Source: Legionella qingyii (GTDB lineage: Bacteria; Pseudomonadota; Gammaproteobacteria; Legionellales; Legionellaceae). Taken from it: 64,000 bases of DNA. Shown here piece by piece: positions 54,819 through 64,000 of the stretch (positions within the stretch are counted from its first letter, which is position 1; every line of letters starts with the position of its first letter). The stretch spans positions 1 through 64,000 of the forward strand of contig NZ_QHJG01000004.1 in assembly GCF_003184185.1 (NCBI RefSeq), written 5' to 3'. A program made the translations under genes and the position numbers. Below the pieces are notes generated by a model. That model saw only the letters and a program-made list of their open reading frames with translations, searched no databases and was not told where the DNA came from.

Positions 54819-57800
54819 TTACAAAATCAGTGCTGATTGAATTACTGTTTCAGTGCTATCAATAGATACCCCTGATGCTTTAGTAGATTTTCGATTCTCA
54901 TCGAGAGATGGATTCGCTTTTTGTTGCGATTTAACCTTCATTATCTCTTTTTCAAATTTAGAAAGCTCAGCCACATTGCTAATTCTCATGGCATAAATCC
55001 CTTCTTTTTTCTCTTCTTCATCAATTTTCTCATTGAGGAATGCAATTTGTTGTTGCATCGATTCGGCCTGCCCTACTATTTGTTGATGTAATTGCTCAAG
55101 TTGGCCAGCTAATATATTCTGCTTTTTTTGAATATCAGAACGAAACGCATTGTTTAAATTTCTCGTAGGTCTTTTAGTTAAGTCCTGAAATTCCTGGCGC
55201 CAATCTTCCATATTTTCGGGGGTAAATACGTAGCTTGACATATAGGAAGTAAAATTACCCCATAAATTTTTGGGCTTCGTTCCCTCAACGATCCGCTCCT
55301 GCAAGTCCCTAAAATCGATTTTTAACACTATATCTTGAATTTGTTCAATTTCTTCTGCCTCTAAATTAGGAAAATCAAATGTTTTGAGCAACTCTCGGTC
55401 AAGAAAATGCTTGCGAACTGATTCTGGAAATGAATCTAAATTATCAGGTACTTGATCGGCGATTAATTCTTTTAAACCCAGAATTTCATTAACCTGATCC
55501 TGAAATTGTTCAGGAAATTTTGACACATTCGCCTTCCTTTTTTCTTCCAATTTAAGTAGAGGTACTTCTTCTCCTATCAATTGATCTAAAGTATTTATCT
55601 GTTCTATGGCTTGCCTTAGGCTTTCTTCTAGAGCAGATCTTTGGTTTATTAAATCCTGGGTGCGTGAATTATAGTGCATAAAATGTTGCAATAAGGGATG
55701 AGAGCCAGTGCCTTCAATCACTAAATCAAAATAATTGCTAAAGCCATTATTGCCCTCCTTGAGCTGAACCTCTTTGACTTTAAATCCGTTTAGTCCATTA
55801 AGTTTTTCCTTGAGATTTTCAGCCTTAGATCTCAGATATTTACTTGTATTAAATAACTCTTTATGTTCTTGGCTCAATGATTCACAAATACGTCGCACCT
55901 CTCCTCGTAGTCGAGCTACAGGTCCTTGTAATTTAGAATTTTTTCGTGCAAGTTCTTCCATTTTATTCGAGAGAACATCGTACATTTCATGAAAAGCATA
56001 AACAGAGTTGCTCTCGGTTTGTATTACATTTAATGTATACTTAATCGCATTCCATTCTCTGTTTTTCTGTAAACCTATTTCCGTCTCTTCCATAGTATGG
56101 ATCGCAGAATCCAGTTTTCTTTTCGTTACTGCACAAAGAGATTCTTCTTTACAATCATGGATAAAATCAGCATCCAGTTTATTTTTATTTGAACCAATAG
56201 CCGTTAATCCATCAAGTGTAGCCAAAGTTTCTTTAATTAAGGTACGCGTATTCTTGTGTCCCAAAGAGAATATCCATAAACCTTCCAGTTGCGCTTCATG
56301 CTCTGCCAATACTCGATATAAACTCCTAATAGCACTTTGTTGTGCAGAAAGTTTATCAGCTCCTTTTAGTTTGTCGGCCTCTCCTAATACATGCACAGCA
56401 TTCAATATGTCTCTAGCCGCATCAGTAACAGCTGTTCGTTCGAGCAAATAACCTAAGCCACGATGTTCTTGTTTAGCCCAGGATAGGCTGGTTTCCAATT
56501 CATCTACAAGCTCTGTAATTACTCTATCAAAATAAACTGCTTTTAATTCTTTTAGATCGCTTGTTTCTACAAGGCCTACTTCTTTATATACCCGCAACAA
56601 CTCTTGAATTACAGGTTGCATGGCATATTTTTCAGTATATCGATCTTCGGGCAAATCTTTATTGGCATAATCAAGTAAAAAATCAATGAGATTATCTAAA
56701 TTTGTTGCAGCCATAACTTGTTGAACCAATATGGATCGCACAATTTTCTTTAAATGAGGATTATTTTCTATAATGCAGCTAATGTCCTTTGCTAATAATT
56801 TTACTTGGCTTTTAGCAAAAGCTTCACGATAGCTTTCTACATCGCCGTCAGCAAATCGTAGCATCGCTCCGTTTACTTCTAATCCGGATTCAACATATCG
56901 ACGCGTTTTTTTCTTCTCAGCAAGCTGTTCTTTCTTGCTTGTACGCGCAGCCAACTGATTAAATTTTAATTGCTCATTTAAAGATACTTCATCCAGATAA
57001 TGACAACGTAACGCATTAACTGAACCTTCTTCTATGAAATCCTCAACTTTTTCTTTAAGCAGCGCCCGGTGTTGATCCCAAACTGAGCCTACAGCAATTT
57101 CATAAGCGGTTATTGCTTTATTCAATGCGATAGTTTGAAACTTCTTATTTTCAGTACGGCGTATATAAGGATTAGGATGTTCTTTTTGTGGCGCATTATA
57201 TTCAAGGCATTCGTCCCAATGTTCACTCAAAGAACGACTCAAATCCTCTCTTTGTATTAACAACGCTGCATCCAGTGTATTCCATTCTGATTTTGGATAA
57301 ACAAGATGTAACAATTCTTTCCACTCTTGGAATTGTTCCAGAACAACTTGTTGTATATTGGATACTTTTTGCATGTAATGACGCATAACAGCAGCTTCTT
57401 CATTTTGTTGACTTTGCAGTTCTGCCAAAGAAGCAAGTATTTTCTTCTGTTTACTTTGGGTCTGATAGAACCCGGATTGTAAAACGAATGCTCCTTGAGT
57501 TTCATAGATAGCAACGTACTTAGCAGGCCTACCTTCCTTGCCAACACAGCTTGTTACTCGCCGCGCAGCCCGGGCATCCAAATAAGTTTGAATCGCTAAA
57601 AATCCCTTCGGATGTTGTGTCGCAAAATCAGCGTTTTGTGCAAGTGCTGTAGTAGTAATCGTTATTGTATTTTGCTTACCAGACTGATTGTTAATCCATT
57701 TTTTTCGTTCTGCCACAGATTCAGTGCCTGTAAATGCAGTTATATTGCTTTTACGGAACTGTGTTTTTAGTTTATCTGCAAGAAGCTTTACCTCGTTAAC

Positions 57801-60800
57801 ATCTTTCGCAAATAGGACAATAGGTTGTCCTGCTTGTGCTTGATTAATGGCTTCTTTTACAGCGCGTACATAAGCTGTTTGATTTGCTATCACTCGTGTA
57901 GCCAGTTTGACACATCTATTTTTTTGATGAGATGGTATTTTACACGCGATATCCATACCGAACTTGTTACATTGTTCGACTATTCTCTCTTTTCGACCTA
58001 AAGTGTTCGAGATGCTAATAATGCGTCCCTGTTTTTTATAGTGATCAATCAAGTCCTTGGTTGATACAGAATCAATACAACGCATTTCAGGCTCAATAAC
58101 GAATTCCCAATCAGGGTATTTCTTTTGCAGCCGAGCATGCAGAAATTGATGCGTCATAAAAGTTAAATCATCTTGAGAAGCTTTTTGATTTAAGGGAATA
58201 GCAACATGTCGTGCCGTTTTAGAAGGTGGAATAATAAAATCTTCCCCCTCAACAAAACGCTGTGCTTCAATAGCAGCATTGATCCATAAATTAAATTTTT
58301 TATCAGGTAATGAGTTTAACGACGCTTTATGCCGACTAGTAGGTGCATGTCTGTCGAGGAATTCTCTTAACTGGATTATATCTTGATCCTCGCTCCAGCC
58401 TTTATCGAGAATTTTAAATTGTTTCTGATTAATAAATTCATTAATTAAAGGATAAACCCATGTATAAGAATAATCTTCTTCATTCCCCTCGCTCTTAAGA
58501 GCAAGATTAAATATAGTCTTTTCATCTAATTCAGAGAAATCAGAACCAAAAAGAATTAAATGACTCGCTACAGGATGACCATCCTTATAACACGACATGT
58601 CTTCATTTTCGACTACAGCCCGAGCACGATATGAAGCCAGATCACCTATAGTAGAGTAATTTATCCCACCAACCTGATACGTTCCTTTGGGAGAACTCAC
58701 CTCAACACGACCGAAAGCGATACCTAAAGAAGCAAAAAAATCTTTGTCATTTTTATAATTCTGAACCATCAAGCCTCGGTTGACGGCACACGCATCAATA
58801 GTCCCTCCATCCGCTTCAACCCACTGCATTACAGAAAGTAATGCATTAGCAACACAATTGCCCTCTTCAGTATCTAGTTCCATCAGCATATTGTTTTGCT
58901 GGTTTTTTAATGCCATTAAAATGGCAATAAGCTGCGGGGTATCAACAAATATTCCAGTAGACCGAAAGTACTGTTCACGTAACACAGCAAGCAATCTCAA
59001 CTGAGCTTTTAGTTTCTCATGAGCCTCTAAATGCGGTGTTCTTATTACAGCAATCAGTGTATCTGATAATTCACGTAACTCTGTGCGACTGACTTTTGTC
59101 AAATCCTGGTATGCTTTAATTTGATACGTTGTTGAGTTATTTCCTACAACCAAAGTTAAAGGTTTGTCTCTTCCTATCGCATTGATGTAGATAATTTGTT
59201 GCGCTAAATCATGTTGCTCCTGTCTACTTAACGCGGTTCCTTCTACAATATTTCTAATATCAGCAATAACTCGCGCAACTTTAGAGGTATCAAATTGCTC
59301 ATCAAGAACTTGCTCTGTATCTTTTAAAATAAAACCAAATCCATTTTTTTGTGGTGCACGTCCTGATTTAGGATCCCTGTCAAATTCATCAGCATAAGCT
59401 CTTAGATCTTTAACATCTCCATTTAACACATTGATAAACGGTTCCATCTCAGGATAAGGTGGATAATCAAATAATTGTGCAAGATCCGGTAGACTCAGTG
59501 GATCAAATTCAAGACCTGCTTGAACATCCAACAAGCGATGAATATTTGCATCAGTTGCATGCTCACCAAGCACAATTAATATTTTTGCCCAATTATTTAA
59601 ATCAAAATCCGCTGTATTTTCTAATCTACAGACTAAGTTATAATAACGATTTAACTCATCTTTATCGCATTTTGTACATGCTTTCATTAATAAAGTAAGC
59701 AACGGCACCAGTGAATCTACTTCTACTTTCGCCTGAATAACCGATAGGGTTTTATTAACCACATTGATAATTAATTTCTCATCAACATTCGAACCTGCTT
59801 TTTTTATTCCATTGATTAGAGCATCAAACAAATCTTCAGAATGCTGGTCATCCACGTCTGCTAATGATTTCAATTCCATCAGGTTTTTTAATGGGAATAA
59901 GGATTCCTGAGTTAAATTATGACTGAATGAACAACGCAACAGGATTTCATATGCTTCTTCCCCAAGGATTTCTCGGTATTTTGTTAGATAAATAACCTCG
60001 CTCAAAGCAATTTTTAGCTGCCCTGTTGAGTGATGTGGTGTTTCTTTTAGTATCTTGCATAAAATTGCTAAGGGAGATGCAACTGCAGAAGTTTTTCCTT
60101 CGCTTAATACATCCAGTAAATTCCTTATCTGGGCTACTGTATCAGAATTTTTTCCAAATACTGTGGACTTAATTACATCTGTTAATAATGAAATAGAACG
60201 GAGAAACTCAATGTTGTTTTGGTTTTTAATACGAATTAATGAACTGATTAATCCATTCAATGCACTTAATTGTTGCTCCAATTTCAATAGGGCTTCATCG
60301 ATAGGTAGAGCGGTGTCTAGTTCCTTAATTTGCTTTAATAGAAAACGGTCAAAATCTTTGTTTGATGTTTGTAATGCATTGATAGCGGCCCTTAAATTAG
60401 ATTTGCAAGCGGCATCTATTCTGGGTCTTAGTACTGCACTGAAGGATTTCTGGGTAAAAAATTCACTACCCAAAACGCGATCCATTTGTTTTCTCTCTTC
60501 TGGAAATCCAGATAAAGCCCAAAAAAACCACCTACTGTTTAACAAATTCTTTGCTTCTTGTTCTTCCTCGGCCAAAACCTCGAAAGCTCTTTGAGCATCA
60601 ACGGGGCGTTGCCTCAAATGCCACATTACAACTTGATGAGAAGTTATCCAGGACTCCAAATATCCTGTTAGTTTTTCTGGCAAACCTTCAAATTCAGTTT
60701 GGAGTTGCCAATCCTCATATATCTGTTCTATCAAGCTAAAAAGGTTAATTACTGGCTCGTTAACTGCATCTTTTCCTATTTTTATCTCAGGCAATTCAGT

Positions 60801-63089
60801 ACGAACAATTGCAAAAACATCAGCACTTTGACGTTCGGTCACTGAGTTAACGATTTTTATCAGCTGCTCAAGGGAAGGCAAACGAAAAGAAGCTTCTATA
60901 TTAATGTCAGTGAGAATTGCAAATAACTGCCCTCTACGCTCAGCCTGCATATCGTGCAGATCTTTTGCCAATATTTTTATTTTTGCTTCAAACTCACTAT
61001 CTTCTTCGCCATCTTGTGTCATTTCCGGTACTTCATCACTTAATAAAGAGAAGAGTATGACAAACTGAGGCAATGAGTCAGGTTGATCGTGAAAAAGCTC
61101 AGATAAAAATATATTTAATTTAGAAGGGGTAGTTAAATGCTGAAGCAGAGCAGAAAAAGAAAATTTTTGGATTGGGGCATTATGAGCCTGTTCTATACTC
61201 AAACGCCGTTCATAATTATTGACAACAGATGAGGCTGCGTCACCATATTCCTTCATAAGCTTCAAAGCAAGGACACTTGCTTCATAAAAATCATGCCGTG
61301 CTTGTTCTGATATTAAGTCTTCAGTTTTTAACGTGAGTGATAAGATATCAATGAGCCTATTCAACTCATCAGCGGCAGGCATTGACTCCCAACTGTAATT
61401 CTCTAGTTCCCCTAAAAAAACAGGAAGTACCATTGATAATTGACCACTCATATCCTCATTAAAGTGATTGGCTATTGCCGTAAATTTGTCAAGCAAACTT
61501 TTAAAGCTAGTATAAGGGTCTATTGTTTTAGTACACGCCCGCTGCCCCGTAGTCATCAATGCAGCGATACTAAGTAATAATACTTTATTCTGAACACTCA
61601 GATTTTGATTGTTACTAATTTCCTGTTCAATCTTTTGATAAACATCCAGACTAAATGCCCACTCCTGCACACCAATAAAACGATAAAAACAAGTTACAAT
61701 CTCCTCATATGGGCGGTCCAAACGGCTTAACCAGGCACTTACATCCTTCGGCATTGCAGGGGTTGAATAATCAAGGACATCTTCATCGATATTGGATCTT
61801 AAATTCATTTGCCTTGATACCAGCTTATAATTGTTATTACGACTGGCATGGTAGGCTCCATTAAGATCTAACCCATCTAAACAAGTAAGTTGCTCCTCAG
61901 GATCACTGCTGTTATTTATGATGAACAGTAAGCGATCTAATGTGGGTTTCATAGAGCCTATATTTTCTAAAGTACAGGAAAAAGGTAACTTCAGGTCTTT
62001 TTCCTCCAGCCTATTTAGAAAATAATCATAAGCTTCAAATAAATCATTAAATTCAGTACGAGCACCTGTTGCTTTATGTTGAGAAACTAAATTAACCCAC
62101 CATATTTTTTGTTCGCTGCTTAATTCACTCAACTTTTGAAGATTGGCCAAACCTTGGCGTGACATTAACGCAAGATAGTTTTCAGGTTTATCCAGAAATA
62201 ACTCATTAAAGTCTTTAAAAAATTCCTTATCATGTAATACCTTCAGTTGTTGCAATAAGAGTAAAACACCATCAGCTCCAGTATGAATTAACACTCGAGC
62301 CAGACCTTTATAATTAAGATCACCTAAAGGTATCGCCTGGAGTAATCTATTTATCCTCTCCAATTTTGGTGCATTATCTTCTGTTACGACAGACAAGAAT
62401 AAAATAAAAGCCGCTTGGCGTTGTTCCGGCGAGCTATTTTCACTCCATAAATTTTTAAACTCTTTCCTGTAACGATCTCTGTTTTTAGAACCATTGTTTA
62501 AGAGACTGAATTGGCGGTAAGAACCAACAATATTGCGCGCATTTTCTTCAGCAAGCTCAGGAATTTGCGTCAAAGGAGTGCCTTGTTGCGGGTGTTGATA
62601 TGGTGGTTCTACATTGTTTTTGCGCTTTCGCTGAGTTGCTTTAATTTGTTGATGATGCGCTTCATGTTTCGTTGGAATTTGATATTGAAGCTGTAAACCC
62701 ATACTGGGACTTTTTATATTCTCAACCCAATTCTTTTTAGTTTTTCGTATTCTAGCGGCATGAGGATGAAAAAAAATTGCTGTCTTAGAGAGCTCGGCTA
62801 CTTGTTGTTGGAATTCGAAAGAAAACTTTTGTCGTTTATTGATTAGATATACATTATCAAAGGCTAATTGATACTTCTTAGGAGTAATTTCAAATTTGTA
62901 ACGTCTCGTTCGCTCTGGTTTTGAAAGAAAATCAACCAATTTATTAAAGTCTTCTTGGGTAAATTGATCACACGTCAAAGGTAAATTGACTTCGCCCAAA
63001 ACCGATTTATCTTGTTCGTAAGTGGTTTCTAAATAGGCAGTAAAATTCTCGATAGTATTAAAGCTATGTTCGCCTACAGTGATACTCAT
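54819..63089 (-). CDS. giant protein with a degenerate SecA-like motor, 2756 aa
   Basis: No signal peptide or span. Residues 1-130 are unassigned; 130-170 are basic and His-rich; about 180-1300 is helical. About 1390-1870 follows the layout of the SecA motor: QLIAILMAL, a P-loop-like LDTEEGNC (Asn1411 where SecA has Lys in TGEGKT), INYSTIGDLASYRARA (SecA: ITYGTNNEFGFDYLRD), LILFGSDFSELD (around Asp1517; SecA: LVDEVDSILID), TITTTALAQNADF (about 1817) and VTSCVGKEGRP (about 1850; SecA: LRGRSGRQGDP). The catalytic residues are mostly replaced, so ATP hydrolysis is doubtful. The C-terminal 850 residues are long coiled coils. Legionella genomes carry several giant SecA-like proteins of unknown function, and the present member seems to be an inactivated one. 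Confidence 0.8.
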   Translation of the reverse strand: MSITVGEHSFNTIENFTAYLETTYEQDKSVLGEVNLPLTCDQFTQEDFNKLVDFLSKPERTRRYKFEITPKKYQLAFDNVYLINKRQKFSFEFQQQVAELSKTAIFFHPHAARIRKTKKNWVENIKSPSMGLQLQYQIPTKHEAHHQQIKATQRKRKNNVEPPYQHPQQGTPLTQIPELAEENARNIVGSYRQFSLLNNGSKNRDRYRKEFKNLWSENSSPEQRQAAFILFLSVVTEDNAPKLERINRLLQAIPLGDLNYKGLARVLIHTGADGVLLLLQQLKVLHDKEFFKDFNELFLDKPENYLALMSRQGLANLQKLSELSSEQKIWWVNLVSQHKATGARTEFNDLFEAYDYFLNRLEEKDLKLPFSCTLENIGSMKPTLDRLLFIINNSSDPEEQLTCLDGLDLNGAYHASRNNNYKLVSRQMNLRSNIDEDVLDYSTPAMPKDVSAWLSRLDRPYEEIVTCFYRFIGVQEWAFSLDVYQKIEQEISNNQNLSVQNKVLLLSIAALMTTGQRACTKTIDPYTSFKSLLDKFTAIANHFNEDMSGQLSMVLPVFLGELENYSWESMPAADELNRLIDILSLTLKTEDLISEQARHDFYEASVLALKLMKEYGDAASSVVNNYERRLSIEQAHNAPIQKFSFSALLQHLTTPSKLNIFLSELFHDQPDSLPQFVILFSLLSDEVPEMTQDGEEDSEFEAKIKILAKDLHDMQAERRGQLFAILTDINIEASFRLPSLEQLIKIVNSVTERQSADVFAIVRTELPEIKIGKDAVNEPVINLFSLIEQIYEDWQLQTEFEGLPEKLTGYLESWITSHQVVMWHLRQRPVDAQRAFEVLAEEEQEAKNLLNSRWFFWALSGFPEERKQMDRVLGSEFFTQKSFSAVLRPRIDAACKSNLRAAINALQTSNKDFDRFLLKQIKELDTALPIDEALLKLEQQLSALNGLISSLIRIKNQNNIEFLRSISLLTDVIKSTVFGKNSDTVAQIRNLLDVLSEGKTSAVASPLAILCKILKETPHHSTGQLKIALSEVIYLTKYREILGEEAYEILLRCSFSHNLTQESLFPLKNLMELKSLADVDDQHSEDLFDALINGIKKAGSNVDEKLIINVVNKTLSVIQAKVEVDSLVPLLTLLMKACTKCDKDELNRYYNLVCRLENTADFDLNNWAKILIVLGEHATDANIHRLLDVQAGLEFDPLSLPDLAQLFDYPPYPEMEPFINVLNGDVKDLRAYADEFDRDPKSGRAPQKNGFGFILKDTEQVLDEQFDTSKVARVIADIRNIVEGTALSRQEQHDLAQQIIYINAIGRDKPLTLVVGNNSTTYQIKAYQDLTKVSRTELRELSDTLIAVIRTPHLEAHEKLKAQLRLLAVLREQYFRSTGIFVDTPQLIAILMALKNQQNNMLMELDTEEGNCVANALLSVMQWVEADGGTIDACAVNRGLMVQNYKNDKDFFASLGIAFGRVEVSSPKGTYQVGGINYSTIGDLASYRARAVVENEDMSCYKDGHPVASHLILFGSDFSELDEKTIFNLALKSEGNEEDYSYTWVYPLINEFINQKQFKILDKGWSEDQDIIQLREFLDRHAPTSRHKASLNSLPDKKFNLWINAAIEAQRFVEGEDFIIPPSKTARHVAIPLNQKASQDDLTFMTHQFLHARLQKKYPDWEFVIEPEMRCIDSVSTKDLIDHYKKQGRIISISNTLGRKERIVEQCNKFGMDIACKIPSHQKNRCVKLATRVIANQTAYVRAVKEAINQAQAGQPIVLFAKDVNEVKLLADKLKTQFRKSNITAFTGTESVAERKKWINNQSGKQNTITITTTALAQNADFATQHPKGFLAIQTYLDARAARRVTSCVGKEGRPAKYVAIYETQGAFVLQSGFYQTQSKQKKILASLAELQSQQNEEAAVMRHYMQKVSNIQQVVLEQFQEWKELLHLVYPKSEWNTLDAALLIQREDLSRSLSEHWDECLEYNAPQKEHPNPYIRRTENKKFQTIALNKAITAYEIAVGSVWDQHRALLKEKVEDFIEEGSVNALRCHYLDEVSLNEQLKFNQLAARTSKKEQLAEKKKTRRYVESGLEVNGAMLRFADGDVESYREAFAKSQVKLLAKDISCIIENNPHLKKIVRSILVQQVMAATNLDNLIDFLLDYANKDLPEDRYTEKYAMQPVIQELLRVYKEVGLVETSDLKELKAVYFDRVITELVDELETSLSWAKQEHRGLGYLLERTAVTDAARDILNAVHVLGEADKLKGADKLSAQQSAIRSLYRVLAEHEAQLEGLWIFSLGHKNTRTLIKETLATLDGLTAIGSNKNKLDADFIHDCKEESLCAVTKRKLDSAIHTMEETEIGLQKNREWNAIKYTLNVIQTESNSVYAFHEMYDVLSNKMEELARKNSKLQGPVARLRGEVRRICESLSQEHKELFNTSKYLRSKAENLKEKLNGLNGFKVKEVQLKEGNNGFSNYFDLVIEGTGSHPLLQHFMHYNSRTQDLINQRSALEESLRQAIEQINTLDQLIGEEVPLLKLEEKRKANVSKFPEQFQDQVNEILGLKELIADQVPDNLDSFPESVRKHFLDRELLKTFDFPNLEAEEIEQIQDIVLKIDFRDLQERIVEGTKPKNLWGNFTSYMSSYVFTPENMEDWRQEFQDLTKRPTRNLNNAFRSDIQKKQNILAGQLEQLHQQIVGQAESMQQQIAFLNEKIDEEEKKEGIYAMRISNVAELSKFEKEIMKVKSQQKANPSLDENRKSTKASGVSIDSTETVIQSALIL

Positions 63090-63207
63090 GCAACCATGTC
63101 CCCCAAATAATAGATACTAAGACATTATTATCCATATAGTGCGCAAATATATCACATTTTTAACCAATAAAATATGAAAGAAGAAGAGTTTCGATTTACC
63201 AATATGG

Positions 63208-64000
63208 CTAAATAACATCCAGCACAGCATTCAAAAGCTGTTGCGTATACGCTTCTTTAGGACATTTAAAAAGGGATTCACAACTCCCAAACTCGACGCC
63301 GACTCCATTTTTCATAACTAAGACTTCATCAGCGATATAAGAAACCACACCCATATTATGGGTAATAAATAAATAAGAAATGCCTGTTTCTTGTTGTAAC
63401 TCCTTTAATAAATTGAGGATTTGTGCCTGCACAGAAACATCCAAAGCACTGGTTGGTTCATCACAAATCAAGATATCTGGTCCTGTAGCTAAAGCTCGAG
63501 CAATACAAATTCGCTGTCTTTGCCCACCAGAAAATTGATGTGGGTAACGCTGTAAGCAATTGCTAGGCAAATTAACCTGGTTCAGTAGTTCTTTTAGCCG
63601 TGTACTTATTACCGAATGCTTCATTCCTTGGGCATGCATTCCTTCAGCGATTATTTCACTTACCGTCATGCGCGGATTCATAGAAGAAAAAGGATCCTGG
63701 AAAATAATTTGTACTTTTTTTCGGTATTCTCTTAATGAGCGCCCTTTTAATGCCCGCACATCCTGTTCTTTATAGTGTATCTCCCCCCCACAAATGGGTA
63801 ATAAACGCAATAAGGCACGACTGGCCGTGGTTTTACCACATCCTGATTCACCCACTAAAGCCAATGTTTTTCCTTGCAATAAACGAAATGACAGACCATC
63901 TACTGCTTTAAATGAAACTCTATGACGACTGAATAAACCTTTTTTCTGGATAAAGCCAACGGATAAATCATTCACCGTGAGTATTGTTTTTTCCTCCGTA
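63208..64000 (-). CDS. peptide-type ABC transporter ATP-binding protein, 5' end beyond the window
   Basis: An oligopeptide-type ABC ATPase: Walker A GESGCGKTT, the Q-loop FQDPFSSMNPRM, signature FSGGQRQRI, Walker B ILICDEPTSALD and the switch His (FITHNMG). The only in-frame start visible is GTG 63975, but the frame remains open to the right edge (reading EEKTILT before VNDLS), so the real start probably lies outside. The segment VGFIQKKGLFSRHR followed by VSFKAVDGLSFRL matches the second ATPase half of YejF-type double-domain proteins; the missing part may therefore be a first ABC domain. The YejABEF system imports peptides. Confidence 0.9.
   Translation of the reverse strand, partial: TEEKTILTVNDLSVGFIQKKGLFSRHRVSFKAVDGLSFRLLQGKTLALVGESGCGKTTASRALLRLLPICGGEIHYKEQDVRALKGRSLREYRKKVQIIFQDPFSSMNPRMTVSEIIAEGMHAQGMKHSVISTRLKELLNQVNLPSNCLQRYPHQFSGGQRQRICIARALATGPDILICDEPTSALDVSVQAQILNLLKELQQETGISYLFITHNMGVVSYIADEVLVMKNGVGVEFGSCESLFKCPKEAYTQQLLNAVLDVI

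Noticed and set aside
54819..63089. Calling the giant protein a SecA preprotein translocase
   Set aside because: The motif order is SecA-like, but the length is three times too large and the catalytic residues are replaced, so a functional SecA is not supported.
1..64000. CRISPR arrays, tRNA or rRNA genes, and transposase genes
   Set aside because: I searched for regular direct repeats with spacers, cloverleaf-like sequences and transposase motifs and saw none. The only mobile traces are the non-coding elements.

Overview
The window reads as an AT-rich gammaproteobacterial chromosome segment, most likely from a Legionella species. The evidence is the overall gene style: many long, soluble or coiled-coil proteins without recognisable families (the usual look of Dot/Icm effector candidates), a giant SecA-like protein of a type common in Legionella, secreted proteases, a type IV minor pilin cluster, and NAD-dependent glutamate dehydrogenase. 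This is inference from gene content; no rRNA or tRNA gene was seen to anchor it.

Layout. 0-7 kb: an unknown protein, a secreted subtilisin-like protease, a secreted HExxH metalloprotease and an outer-membrane beta-barrel. 7-12.7 kb: a candidate effector, an MFS transporter, a cysteine-rich lipoprotein, a DUF4349 protein and a GtrA protein. 12.7-16.5 kb: five minor pilin genes (fimT, pilW, pilX and pilV types on the minus strand, a divergent pilE type) without pilY1. 16.7-26.9 kb: a glutamate dehydrogenase lacking the usual N-terminal third, a TPR-like protein, a Rieske oxygenase, a quinone oxidoreductase, a CysZ-like membrane protein, a His-rich secreted peptide and a YdcF/SanA protein. 27-36 kb: two tandem paralogous secreted proteins, an unknown protein, an overlapping nicotinate phosphoribosyltransferase/nicotinamidase pair (NAD salvage) and a long Lhr helicase. 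36-44.4 kb: small unknown proteins, an AI-2E family transporter, a VOC protein, and a large repeat-containing coiled-coil gene apparently split by a one-base frameshift, behind a multi-pass membrane protein. 44.5-50.6 kb: a GT2-GtrA fusion with a GT39 transferase, a polysaccharide deacetylase, and a run of small conserved enzymes (DUF167, YjbQ, PhnA/YjdM, DJ-1/PfpI). 50.7-64 kb: four large unknown proteins ending in a 2756-residue giant with a degenerate SecA-like motor, and the 3' part of an ABC transporter ATPase cut by the window edge.

The most striking non-coding signal is a family of about 124-bp near-palindromic elements (five copies, all in the first 24.4 kb). The four complete copies are each bounded by a perfect 5-bp direct repeat made only of A and T, which is the mark of transposition: a MITE-like element. 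One copy supplies the last 11 codons and the stop codon of the CysZ-like gene, and another ends the pilin cluster where pilY1 might be expected. A second, GC-rich REP-like family sits between genes downstream of stop codons. Other points worth checking are the split repeat gene at 41.0 kb, a C10T7 tract at the -35 position of a promoter near 54.7 kb, and three helically phased TATGATCT boxes at 37.1 kb.
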